From Chaetoderma sp. LZ-2023a (Eukaryota > Mollusca > Caudofoveata > Chaetodermatida > Chaetodermatidae): a stretch of 64,000 nucleotides of DNA. The position numbers were made by a program, and so were the translations under genes. Below the pieces are notes generated by a model, which saw nothing but the letters and a program-made list of their open reading frames with translations, was not told the origin of the DNA and ran no database searches. Shown piece after piece: positions 24,629 to 34,601 of this stretch (positions are counted from its first letter, which is position 1; each line of letters starts with the position of its first letter). The stretch is taken from contig CM067365.1 of the NCBI GenBank assembly GCA_034401795.1, forward strand, positions 10,618,145-10,682,144, in the 5' to 3' direction.

Positions 24629-24742
24629 ACATGTCTCAACAACCGTAAGTCCCCAGGGATTAAGAGGGCGGTGGGGGCCACGGATCGCCAATCGGCTGCC
24701 AGTTGAGGGAGGTGGTATCATTTTAATTCCGACTCTACTACT
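24629..24742 (-). repeat. Polinton right terminal inverted repeat, outer copy
   Basis: Reverse complement of the left terminal repeat, ending ..CCGACTCTACTACT. The target-site-like CCCTT follows directly, then a hairpin MITE arm. Confidence 0.92.
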
Positions 24743-24955
24743 CCCTTTAATGACTAGATTTGCTCAAAAAAATTAAAATATTTACTTATTGAACGTCCAT
24801 TTGCAGGCCAAGAGAAGACTATTTTTTTTAGAATTTACCACTGGAATGACTTGCTCGGTTATCGAGCCAGTCATCCCAGTTGTAAATTTTCAAAAATAGT
24901 CTTCTCTTGACCTGCAAAAGGACATTTCTCAAGACCACTACAGAGGCCGGTTTAA
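24743..24955. mobile_element. Hairpin MITE interrupted by the Polinton
   Basis: The 'tgactggctcg'-family palindrome starts directly at the Polinton's right flank (ccctttaatgactagatttg). The outermost bases of the same MITE (gtttaaccctt) lie on the Polinton's left flank at 10298-10308. The MITE was there first. Confidence 0.8.
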
Positions 24956-25429
24956 CCTGTAAAATAATAATTATTGAATCTCAGTTTCAAGACAAGTTTA
25001 TTGTAAAAGTTTAAATAATTTTAAATTAATTTGTGTGGGACAGGAAATAGAGATCCTGTCCTCACTCCTCCCCTTTACTATAACACATTCACAGTTGTTG
25101 CATCAAGGTATAAAATAATCTCAGTATTGATAACAATATAAAACAAGAATTCTGCAGAATTAAATCTGTCGCCTCTGTCCTCTTCATTGTCGATAAATGT
25201 CAGAGTTACGATCTAATGTATTTGGTAGAACAAAGAAAAAAATTGAATACGATGTCCGCTGTTAGAACTTACCAACCAAATTTCTGCTTAGGAGACGATG
25301 TTGGTGCTTACAGGGAAATTTATTTAAAATCTGACATGTTGTTAATGACAAGATAACCAATCCTGAAATATAAGCTGAGAAACGCAAAACCTTAAAGTTT
25401 AAATAACAGAGTTTTGTATCAAGTTCACA
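24956..25429. other. AT-rich non-coding stretch
   Basis: No open frame or exon was recognised. It leads into the next tandem repeat. Confidence 0.4.
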
Positions 25430-26345
25430 GTGCCCTTGACCTTTGACCTTGTGACAACAACATCATCATGTCGCTTCCTATCATTATAGGTAACCATGTA
25501 TCCAAGTTTAGTTGCAATAGGCTTAACTAATCCTGAAATATAAGCTGAAAAGTTTTGCTAAACGCAAAAACATAATGTTGAAATAACAGTTCTGGATCAA
25601 GGTCAGAGTGACCTTTGACCTTGTGACCCCAACATCATCATGCTGCTTTCTATCATTATAGGTAACCATGTATCCAAGTTTGGTTCCTATTGGATCAGGA
25701 ATTGCTGAGATATAAGGCAATAACTTTTGTTTAATGCAAAAACTTAAAACTGTAAAATATTAACAAAGATTATACTGTGACCTTGGACCCCATAACCTTG
25801 ATGTCATGACCGCTTTATCAGTGGGATGCTTCCATTCAATGTATATCACCATGTACCCAAGTTTGATTCCAATTGGATCAGGCATTTCTGAGATATAAGG
25901 CAATAGCTTTTGTTTAATGCAAAAACTTAACGTTAAATATTAACAAAGATTATACCATGACCTTTGACCTCCATAACCTTGACCGCATGATGTCTGCATC
26001 AGTATGCTGCTTCTTTTTTATGTATATCACCATGTACCCATGTTTGGTTCCAATTGGATCAGGTATTGCTGAGATATAAGGCAATAACCTTTGTTTAACG
26101 TAAAAACAACGTAAAATATTAACAAAGATTATACTGTAACCTTTGACCCCTGTAACCTTGAGCTCATGGCCTTTTTATCGGCGGGCTGCTTCCTTCTGAT
26201 GTATATTACCATGCACCCAAGTTTGGTTCCAATTGGATCAGGCATTGCTGAGATATAAACTTAACCTAAAAGTTTACGCCGCCGCCGTCACCGGAAAAGT
26301 GATAACTATGTCTCGATCCTGCTTTGCAGGCGAGACAAAAATTAA
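25430..26345 (+). repeat. Tandem ~175-bp 'gacctttgacc' repeat with structured end
   Basis: About five copies of a unit with 'gtgacctttgaccttgtgac', 'accatgtatccaagtttggt' and 'tccaattggatcaggcattg'. It ends in 'acgccgccgccgtcaccgg' and 'tgctttgcaggcgagacaaa', the terminal region of a dispersed element type. No coding capacity. Confidence 0.8.
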
Positions 26346-26419
26346 ATAATCAAATAATTGTGAATATTTTCTATTGCATAAAATATTTCAAAACCTAACT
26401 TTGAATTACTTTTTAATGC

Positions 26420-26545
26420 GATCGTTCATGAAAAATGACATTTTGCTTAGTGAATGTATCGAGCCAGGCATTCCAGTGATACAGTAAAAAAAATAGTCTT
26501 CGCGTGCCCTGCAAATGGACTTTTCTAAACACCATTGCAATTTTC
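26420..26545 (-). repeat. Half copy of 'tgactggctcg' hairpin MITE
   Basis: 'tatcgagccaggcattccag' followed by 'tagtcttcgcgtgccctgca' matches one arm of the hairpin family. Confidence 0.65.
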
Positions 26546-26696
26546 GTCATTGATATTCTTTTGTTGATATGTCTTGGTAATTTGTATCCAAGCTGATTAA
26601 TCAAGTAATCACGATTGTTTTTTAATAATCGATCGCGATCACAACCCAATAATCACACAAGCCTAGACACTCACATACTGCAGCAATTGACCTTTC

Positions 26697-27090
26697 CAAT
26701 GAACCTTTCCAGTTTTAGCTATGCCCCGCCCATCTCTAGCCAAGCTCCACCCACACCTCGCTCATGTTGGGATTGATCGATCTCTGAACTCCCTGATTAT
26801 CCATTTCCAGAAAACTATACAGGTAAGCTATTGAATATTTTGGAACTAATTTGACTGCCTATGTTCAGCAACAGCATCCAGTTAAATTAGTTTTAAAATA
26901 TTCAACAGCATGTTTATTAAATAGTAGCGCCATACAATTCGTACAATGTTTTGGAGTATTAAGAGTTAAATACTGTCCGCATAGAATCATTTATGACATA
27001 ATGATTATCACGTCAGCATACACATCACTTGGCTGGTTATGACATCATATGACATCATACGATCGATGGATAAACTTGGAAAGGTCCATT
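26697..27090 (+). mobile_element. Palindrome-core composite MITE, near-complete
   Basis: Left end 'aatgaacctttccagtttta', right end 'ataaacttggaaaggtccatt': terminal inverted repeats of about 20 bases. The interior holds 'tagctatgccccgcccatc', one 39-bp unit (acacctcgctcatgttggga..), 'atacaggtaagctattgaat', a hairpin (26828-26912), and 'ttatgacatcatatgacatc'. This is the best reference copy in the window. Confidence 0.85.
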
Positions 27091-27239
27091 GAATATCTAC
27101 AGCTTTCCAAAAAACGTATAATATTACATGAGTATAAGAAACTACAAAGTATCAATCATACTAAAATAAACACCAAAAACCCCAAAACAAGATAATACAA
27201 ATTACAGCATAAGGAAATCCAGTTCTAACACTGGTGCTG

Positions 27240-27865
27240 ACTACTGAAGTAGAATCTATGAAACACTGTATACATGATAACATCCTAAAGGTACAGCTTC
27301 ATGAGATGTGCACAGAAATCTGCCTAGTGCGACCACAACGTCGGCACATTGCCTGCCTTCGCGCTGTTTGCTCGTTTAATGCAGCTATGCGCAGTCACTG
27401 TGGTAGCACCAGGCACGGATTCCCTACTCGGCCACAGTAGACATGCATTTGAATAGAGTTCGTCCATTGCTATGTGAGTGTTAATACAAGTGTCCATCAT
27501 ACAATGTTTGATACAAAGGTGATCTGCTGATATGGTCTGATTGCATAACAAACACAGGTTTCTTATGAGTTGTATTGCCTGTAAGTGACATACAACCGCC
27601 AACCAAAAGCATCGACGCCATTTGGAACTTGCATAATAACATCCTAAATGTACAGTTCCATGAGACATGCACAGAAACCTGCCTAGTGCGAGCACAACCA
27701 CTGCACATGCTTACCTTTCACGCTGTTTACTTGCTTAATCCAGCCATGAGCAGTCGTTGTGGTAGCACTAGGCACGGATTCCTTACTCGGCCATGGTAGA
27801 CATGTATACAAATAGAGAATTCCTATCCACTGCTATGGGAGTATTAATACAAGTGTTCATCCAAA
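27240..27865. repeat. Direct duplication, two ~260-bp copies
   Basis: 27240-27500 and 27605-27865 share 'ataacatcctaaaggtacag', 'tgcacagaaatctgcctagt' and 'aggcacggattccctactcg', at roughly 80 percent identity by eye. Open frames across them differ between copies. Origin unknown. Confidence 0.8.
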
Positions 27866-29898
27866 GGAGTTCGCTAGAAGGTGGTCTTCATTATGGGCTA
27901 GGATTTTGCCTCCGGCATTGCTTCTAGATCCTCTCGCTTCTCTGCCAGCGACGCGCACACCTCGGTGTGTGGGCTGTCTGGCGGGCTCCAATGGGCTGCG
28001 CTGGTGCTTGGCCCCTGACCTGACAATCACCTCTGGCCTGCTGTGGGTGGCAAGCAGCGGGTGCGCTGCGCGAACGCACTCCCTGCGGAGCACCTCAAAC
28101 TTGTTGTTGACCAGAGTCACCATCTCGGAGGTATCGGCATCCCTCACCTCCGAGGAGACCAGAACCTTAAATAGGCATCCGGAGAGCCCTATTGTACTGG
28201 TCCTGGGACGGGCACAAGATGTCAAGGGCAAAAGTGTCCTGTGACCGGAAACTCCGGGTAACTGACTGCATCATGCAGTCCAAAGCCAGGAATAATGTCA
28301 TCCTGGATGGCTCTTTGGACTGTGACGGGTGATTGTATGCATGATGTGGATGCGGCTACTAACCCCTGTAGCAGTTGAGAAACATGCGAGAGGGTTGAAA
28401 TGGCCACTCTCGTCCTATCCTCTATATCACGCAACACAGAATTTGCACTGCGCAATGCGCTAGTGTACAATGGCCATGTGTCAGAATGGGATCCGGGCCA
28501 TGTGTCTTCTCCCAAAGCCGAGCGGTCAACGCCAAACTTCTGATACTGGTCAGAAACTATCCGGCAATGCCATGCCACCTCGCTTAAAGGAAGGGTAAAG
28601 GGAAATAACAAATGTTTATTGGTAATTTCATACAATATTAAATAAACTACCACCGGTAAAAATAGAAATGAATGCGGATTATTTGAGAAAAAGCATTTAC
28701 TAAATCAAGGAGCGCTTAACTTGGAACCAATTAGTGATGTAGCTGGCGCTTCGCACTCCACCGTGTGTCAATTGTGTGTGCAGATATACCGCGTACTTGA
28801 ATATAAGAAAAGCAAACCGGAATATAGTTTCATAGAAAGATTAACACGCTACTGTTAGTTCACTATTGATCCTTTTGAAAACATCATATTTGGGTCACTG
28901 TTTCTGGTGGAAGCAACAAGTTTTGGTCAAAATGATTTAAAATTACACGGCTGGTTTCCAAGGTCGCAACATCATGCCTACTGAATATTTTGAAATTTGT
29001 GTAACTGACTCTAGATCCTGTCTCTGGAAACAATGGCTTTCATTCAAATTGTTTTAAGATTAGACAGTATTTTACCTGAAGGAAGTAGTGGCTAATCAGT
29101 TTAGTGTGAATATAACTGAGATTATATGATCCACTGTAGCGGGTATTATTTATTCTTTCGGCATACACCAGAGCGCACAGCATCTCCTGCGTCACTAATT
29201 GGTTCCAGCCAGAGTGACATAAATGCTATTTATTTGCAGTTTTCAAATTATTCCGATTTATTTCTGCTTTTTACTGATGGCTAGAGGTTGATTATTATCT
29301 AAATCCACCATTCAAGAGCATTTGTCAGTTCCCTGGTCCTTTCCTTTAATGGCCATTAAAGATATGTTCTGCGGAGGAAAGAGATGGCATGGTGTTCATC
29401 GTCGGCTTACTCAATAACCACGGGCGCTGGGTAGCCGATGGCTCTACCTGGAATTCTGGTTTGACGCCTACCAGGCATTGGCAGGCGTCAAGCCAGTCTT
29501 CCTCGGTGGCCACCTGGGAATGCTCGATGAGCCAAGGGTCTTTGTCGTCCTCTATGGTGTTCCCAGATCGAGTGGTGGCTGATGCGACTGATACTCTTGG
29601 ATATCCAGGGAAGCCATACGGACAGGCAAGGGCCGGCATGGCTTGCAACCTGGCTATCCCAGTAGCCACACCCGTGGTGCCATGTGGTGTCCGGGCCTTC
29701 CATAGCCAAGGGATACGGTACGGCCGGTCATCAGCACCAACTTGGGCGATCCGCTGAGCCATGAAACTTACTCCTGAGGGAGTAATCCCATGGCAATAGT
29801 CACCTGTCTGCCCCGCGGGGGCATACAAGTGTCCATCTCCACTGCCATCGGCTTATCGGATGACCCAGCCAATAGAATGTCCTCTACTTCCTGCCCAA
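27857..29898 (-). mobile_element. DIRS-like gag fragment, old copy
   Basis: Minus-strand coding remains (YQKFGVDRSALGEDTWPGS; ALRSANSVLRDIEDRTRVAI; HSQVATEEDWLDACQ) resemble the gag-like region of the DIRS element at 55577-62512 (ALGEDTRPGS; HSQVATEEDWSDACQ). Only this region of the element is present. It is diverged, broken in several places, and split by the insertion at 28588-29345. Its outer edge at ~29898 abuts a hairpin MITE arm. Confidence 0.8.
28588..29345. mobile_element. TTAA-flanked non-autonomous insertion, ~758 bp
   Basis: TTAA at 28584-28587 and 29346-29349. Ends are inverted (aggaagggtaaagggaa against aggaaaggaccagggaa), and deeper inverted matches include 'ggaaccaattagtga' near 28724 and its complement near 29197. 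It sits inside the DIRS gag fragment. TTAA flanks point to piggyBac-type mobilisation. No coding capacity; a decayed hairpin lies inside at 28978-29075. Confidence 0.75.
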
Positions 29899-30164
29899 AA
29901 TGTACATTTCTCAAAAGCATTGCAGAAGCCGTTTTTGGCCAGGCAGATAGATGGTTGCCATTCTATAAGCTCATTTGGACAATTGGACCAGTGGTGGTAA
30001 CAAATAATTTAGCATGTAAATATCTATATGTAAATAATCATAGAAATTTTGACATATCCCCAAAATGCATTTAACCAGATTAGAAACTCTTCCACAAAAT
30101 AAGACACTAAAGATCTTTAAGATACTGATGAAGAATGAAAACAGTTATATTATCTGACGATTAG
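29898..30164. other. MITE arm then non-coding stretch
   Basis: 'acatttctcaaaagcattgc' plus 'agaagccgtttttggccagg' is one arm-end of the 'tgactggctcg' hairpin family. The rest shows nothing recognisable. Confidence 0.5.
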
Positions 30165-30540
30165 AGGGATTCATTTCTAGCTATGACCCGCCGATTTCTA
30201 GCTAAGCTCCGCCCACATTTTGCATGTGTTGGCGTCGATTTAAATACTATGAACCCTAATTCTCAAAATCTTAGACTCGATCAAAACTAAGAGCAGCGTC
30301 AGGTGTTAATCAGCCAATGAATTCTACCAGAAAAGTGACGATATTTATAACTATACAGTCAGGTACGCTGTTGAATATTTTGAAACTAATTTGACTGGGT
30401 GTTGTTGCTGCTGCCACACAGTGCCCTAGGAAGCAACAGGGCCCAGTCAAATTAGTTTCAAAATATTCAACAGAATGTTTATTTAATAGTAAATACATCA
30501 AAGACATACAATTTGTACCCTTGATGGACTATTCCCGCTT
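30165..30540 (+). mobile_element. Palindrome-core composite MITE copy
   Basis: 'agctatgacccgccgatttc' and 'aagctccgcccacattttgc' give the left part, 'atacagtcaggtacgctgtt' the centre, and a strong hairpin fills 30368-30474 (ttgaatattttgaaactaat.. against ..attagtttcaaaatattcaa). The right end merges with the next copy. Confidence 0.75.
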
Positions 30541-30790
30541 CATGATGAATCTAGATCATTGTATGAACTGTATGTCTTCACCATTTAATAAACACTCTGT
30601 TGATATTTTGAAACTAATTTGTCTGACAGCCCCCAATCAAATTAGTCTCAAAATACTTAACAGTTAATGTGTAGTTTTCTGGAAATTAATAGTCAGGGTG
30701 TTCAGGGATCGATCAATCTCAATACGATTGAGGTGTGGGTGGAGTTTAGCGAGAAATGGGTGGGGTATAGTTAAACTGGAAAGGTCCCAT
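30541..30790 (-). mobile_element. Palindrome-core composite MITE copy, reverse
   Basis: Read on the minus strand it begins 'gggacctttccagtttaact' then 'ataccccacccatttctcgc', with a hairpin at 30597-30664. It lies tail to tail with the previous copy. Confidence 0.75.
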
Positions 30791-31021
30791 ACCTTATGAT
30801 ATCATACAATGAGTGACAGATTGTATCAATCCATTATAGCCACACCCTTATCATACATGTTTAGAGCATAAGACTGTATCCTCAATCAGACCAGTTTAGA
30901 TTACCTTCAGAGCAGCACATTTGGAATCCATGGTCAGTGATGTCATATTTTTGGCCTTTCATAACATTAACTAGAATAAGTTGTATTTCTGAAAGTGTTG
31001 GTCCCGATCCCAGGATGATTC

Positions 31022-31162
31022 ATAATAAAGAAATATTAGTTAGCTCTCTGGGATGTACAAATTGTTTGAGTGTAGCTTTCGTGACCATCTCAAGATGGTT
31101 TCGAAAGCTACACTCAAACAATTTCTACATCTTGGAGAGCTAACTAATATTTCTTTATTATA
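31022..31162. repeat. Long near-perfect palindrome, ~137 bp
   Basis: The left arm (aaagaaatattagttagctc .. ttgtttgagtgtagctttcg) and right arm are reverse complements with only a few mismatches and almost no loop (centre accatctcaagatggt, about 31091). It does not belong to the other hairpin families in the window. Confidence 0.9.
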
Positions 31163-31710
31163 TAATAAGTTGGCTGCCCTATGATTCTAAATAATAGGAT
31201 TGCACAGAGTAGGATATTCAGGATGGTCTATTACTAAACCAGGTTGTTATCTAAGGTTATGGGGCATGTTTTCGTAATTGACTCGGTTCCTGCGTTTTGG
31301 CGTTCCAGAAGTGAATGATTTACTGATAATGTTCATTGAACCACGAACTGAGTTTTGATCTCACTTCTTGGTTACCAATGGTTACTGATTTGTAAATTTC
31401 AGGATGGCAGCCCCCACCTAAAGATCACAACTTATTTGAATTACGAAATCTGGTCAATATTTTAATGGATGCGGTCCTTAGGCTGAACTTAAAATATAAA
31501 CCGAAATATAAGAAAATTAATTGCAACGGTTAGCGTGATTTAGAATGCCTGTGGGTTCAGAGCATTGCCACGAAATTACTATCTCATAACACATAGCCAA
31601 TTCACATAAATCCCATTTTGCCGTTTCTGGTTCATACCAAGTCCGTCGTACTAACCAAGTCATTAAATTCCCTGATGAAGTCAGTCGCGAAAACAGGACT
31701 CTAGCTACGT
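31163..31710 (-). other. Likely 3' UTR or downstream flank of the acid phosphatase gene
   Basis: Follows the TAA stop on the minus strand. No open frame, repeat or certain poly(A) signal was identified. Confidence 0.45.
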
Positions 31711-31847
31711 TTATCTGCTGATAATTGGCAGGTATTCATCATCGGCTTGTTGGCGTTTTCTCAAGAGCTTTCCTAACCATATGACAGTCAAGATGGCCAG
31801 GATGCCAGTGATTATTCCACTTATCACGCTCATAGCAACCACAACCG
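31711..31847 (-). CDS. ACP2-like: Acid phosphatase terminal exon: membrane anchor and tail
   Basis: This 137-base terminal exon has a pyrimidine-rich acceptor (..ttctctgtatttcag) and ends with a TAA stop. It encodes about 23 hydrophobic residues starting VVVAMSVISGII, a basic stop-transfer (GKLLRKRQQ), and a tail ending ADDEYLPIISR. YLPI fits the YxxPhi sorting signal, which parallels the tyrosine-based signal in the tail of vertebrate lysosomal acid phosphatase. I infer a type I membrane protein sent to lysosomes. No polyadenylation site could be fixed; 31163-31710 is the likely 3' UTR or downstream flank. Confidence 0.88.
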
Positions 31848-32924
31848 CTGAAATACAGAGAACCAAGAAATATCAGAGATTACAGAAGCTTGTATATCCA
31901 CTTCTTATCACTATTAACTGTTTGACTGCTGCAAGGCACCATATAATAATCTCAATGAGCAAAACTCTAGATTTGCTGAATATTTTGAAAATAATTTGAC
32001 TGAAAGTTGTTGGTGGCTTAACCACCAACAACTTTCAGTCAAATTATTTTCAAAATATTTAGCAGGTCCAGAGATATAACCCCTGGAATATGTCATCTGC
32101 AGAAACTCGGCAGTCAAACGCTTAACTATTTAGATTGGATTTGGCAACTTCTTTATGATGTATGACTAATTTTCAGCTAATTTACTTTTAAATTATTCAA
32201 CAGCTTTACATTTATAAGTGTCTTTCAATAGACCTTTACCACATTAGCGTATTTTGGGAAAATACCTTCCTGGAATGCATCGCGCACACCACTTCCGGCT
32301 GGTAACCACGACAGCCAACGCGCAAACAGCATTACTTTACTATGGGAATCAGATACAGTGCACTTTAGGCAGTGCATATGAAAAACTATGTTCATAATAT
32401 TTTTGAAGTCATACATCATTGGAAAGCTAGGCCAATTTTCTACATATTTCTGTATTAGTTTTTAGTTTTATAAAATTTAATACAGTTGATTGTAATTTTA
32501 AAATATCCCCTATTGTCCACTTCATTTAATGAATCGAAGTCGAATGGTGTATTTTATATAGGCAAAAAATATATAAAATAATGCATTAATGTTTCGGGAA
32601 TTGAATGCGCTTTCCAATGATGTATGATTTAAATAATATAATGATTTTAGTTTATCATAGGAACGGCTTATATTGTGGTGTATTTTAGTGGAAGAGTAAC
32701 TCAATGCGGGCCAGCTGCTTGTTGGCAGTGGTATCAGCCAGCAGTTTTGCCCTGAGCATTGATTTATGAGAATCCCGATGCAATGATGTCAATGTGGGAA
32801 AGGTGTATTGAGACACTGGAATTGTCAGTGCTAAATGACCAGATTCAGGCATATTGAAGCACTTGCAATTTATATTATATGGAAGTGTCAAAGGATACAT
32901 ACTTACCATGTCACGACCAGTTGC

Positions 32925-32956
<32 letters not shown>

Positions 32957-34556
32957 GGGGGCCAAGCCAGCCATGGCTGGGCACCTATTTTTTTTGCTGT
33001 TTTTTATTTATTTTATTTGTATTATTCCGCCTTTTTTTGCGAATAGCGTGAAGACAAAAATGCCGGTGAAATTCAGGCTTGGCATGGCAAGAGGGCCTTA
33101 TTAGGGCAAACCTTTTACGTGTAAATGGATATGATTTTCTTGATAGGTTGGTGGCCATCTTGGATTTCTGGAAAATTTGTCCGCGTTTTAAAAAAATCTC
33201 CAGAACCACTGAACAGAATGAGCTGAAATTTGGTCAGAAGCAGCGGAGATTGAGTCCCTATAAAGTTGGTCAAGAGAAGTTAATAGCTCGAAAAACATGG
33301 ATTTCCATATGGACCAATCAGCATCAAGCTTTCTGGTGGCCATGTTGAATTTTTTATTTAATGGATTTTGATGCCCATATTGGGCCTATCTTTTTGGGGT
33401 GGAGAAATCCAACTCTGGCATTTTCGAATTTGTTCGATCGACGGTTTGGCTGCCATCTTCGATTCGTTTTCTGCCAAGTTCCCCCATAGTAAAGCAACTG
33501 GAAATTAAAAATTCCTTCTCCTTGGAAACCACTGGGTGGATTTCAATTATATTTTGCAGGAAGCATCGTTAGGTAATAGAGATCCGATTTTGTTTAGGCC
33601 GGCGGCCATTTTGGATTTTGTAGTATTTCGGGAAACGTTTTTAAAAATCTCCGAAACCACTTGGCGGATTGACTCAAAACTCATGAAATATCATTTAGGG
33701 CATCCGCTGAACCAAGTTTGTTCAAGGGTATTTGATTGGCCAAAAACTTGGGTGACCATCTTGAATGACCTAGTTTTCGTGAAAATGACTTCTCCAGAAC
33801 CGCTGAACGGATCGGGCCGAAATTTGGCTGATATGATTAGGGACTGAGAGGCATTACAGTTTGCTCAAGAGAAATTGATACGTTAAAAAACATGGCCACC
33901 ATCGACCAATCAAAATTCAGCATGATTGACGGCCATTTTGAATTTTTTTTATTTGTTGAAATTTGAAGCCGAAATTGGTTTTACATAGGCTTTTGGGTCT
34001 ACTGATTTCAAATTTGCCATTTTCAATACTGTCGGACGAATGGTTTGGCAGCCATCTTGGATCATTTTCCCGCCAAAATTGCTAATACTAAAGCAATTGG
34101 AGAAATGAATTGTTTTCTTCTCAAGAACAACCGGGCCGATTTCATTTATATTTGGCAGGATGCATCCCTATGGCATCGGGATTCAAATTTCTACAAATGA
34201 AGCCGATCGGCCAATTAGGCCAGCAGCCATCTTGGATTTCAACCGAATTCGCGAAACGTCTTTAAAAATCTTCTTTTCGGAAGCTGCTTTGCGAATTGAT
34301 TCAAAACTCATGAAATGTCATCTAGGGCATGTGCTAGACCAAGTTTTTCCAAGAGAATTTGATTGGTAAAGAACTTTGGTGGTCATCTTGGATGACGTAA
34401 TTTTCATGCTAGCCGCTTGCCCCCCCACCCCCTGATGCATCACTGCTTGCGGCTATATTTATTATTATTATTAGAGGGTGGGTTGATATAATTCTAAATG
34501 TAGACCATAAAATAACTGAGGACTGACCCACCAACCCACCCACGCCCACCAACACA

Positions 34557-34601
<45 letters not shown>

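Larger units (their letters stand above)
10309..24742. mobile_element. Polinton/Maverick, about 14.4 kb, broken
   Basis: This large virus-like DNA element is bounded by ~114-bp inverted repeats starting AGTAGTAGAGTCGG. The flanks share CCCTT (10304-10308 and 24743-24747), close to the 6-bp target duplication usual for Polintons. It carries recognisable remains of a protein-primed family B DNA polymerase, a retroviral-type integrase, a packaging-type ATPase and several virion-type genes. It is clearly defunct: most genes are interrupted, with perhaps fifteen or more breaks overall. The inverted repeats differ at roughly one position in ten, suggesting considerable age. Confidence 0.93.

Noticed and set aside
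32687-32925. Candidate alternative last exon of the acid phosphatase.
   Set aside because: It does not match the family C-terminus, and the exon set 34902-35027 plus 31711-31847 already completes the protein with correct phase.
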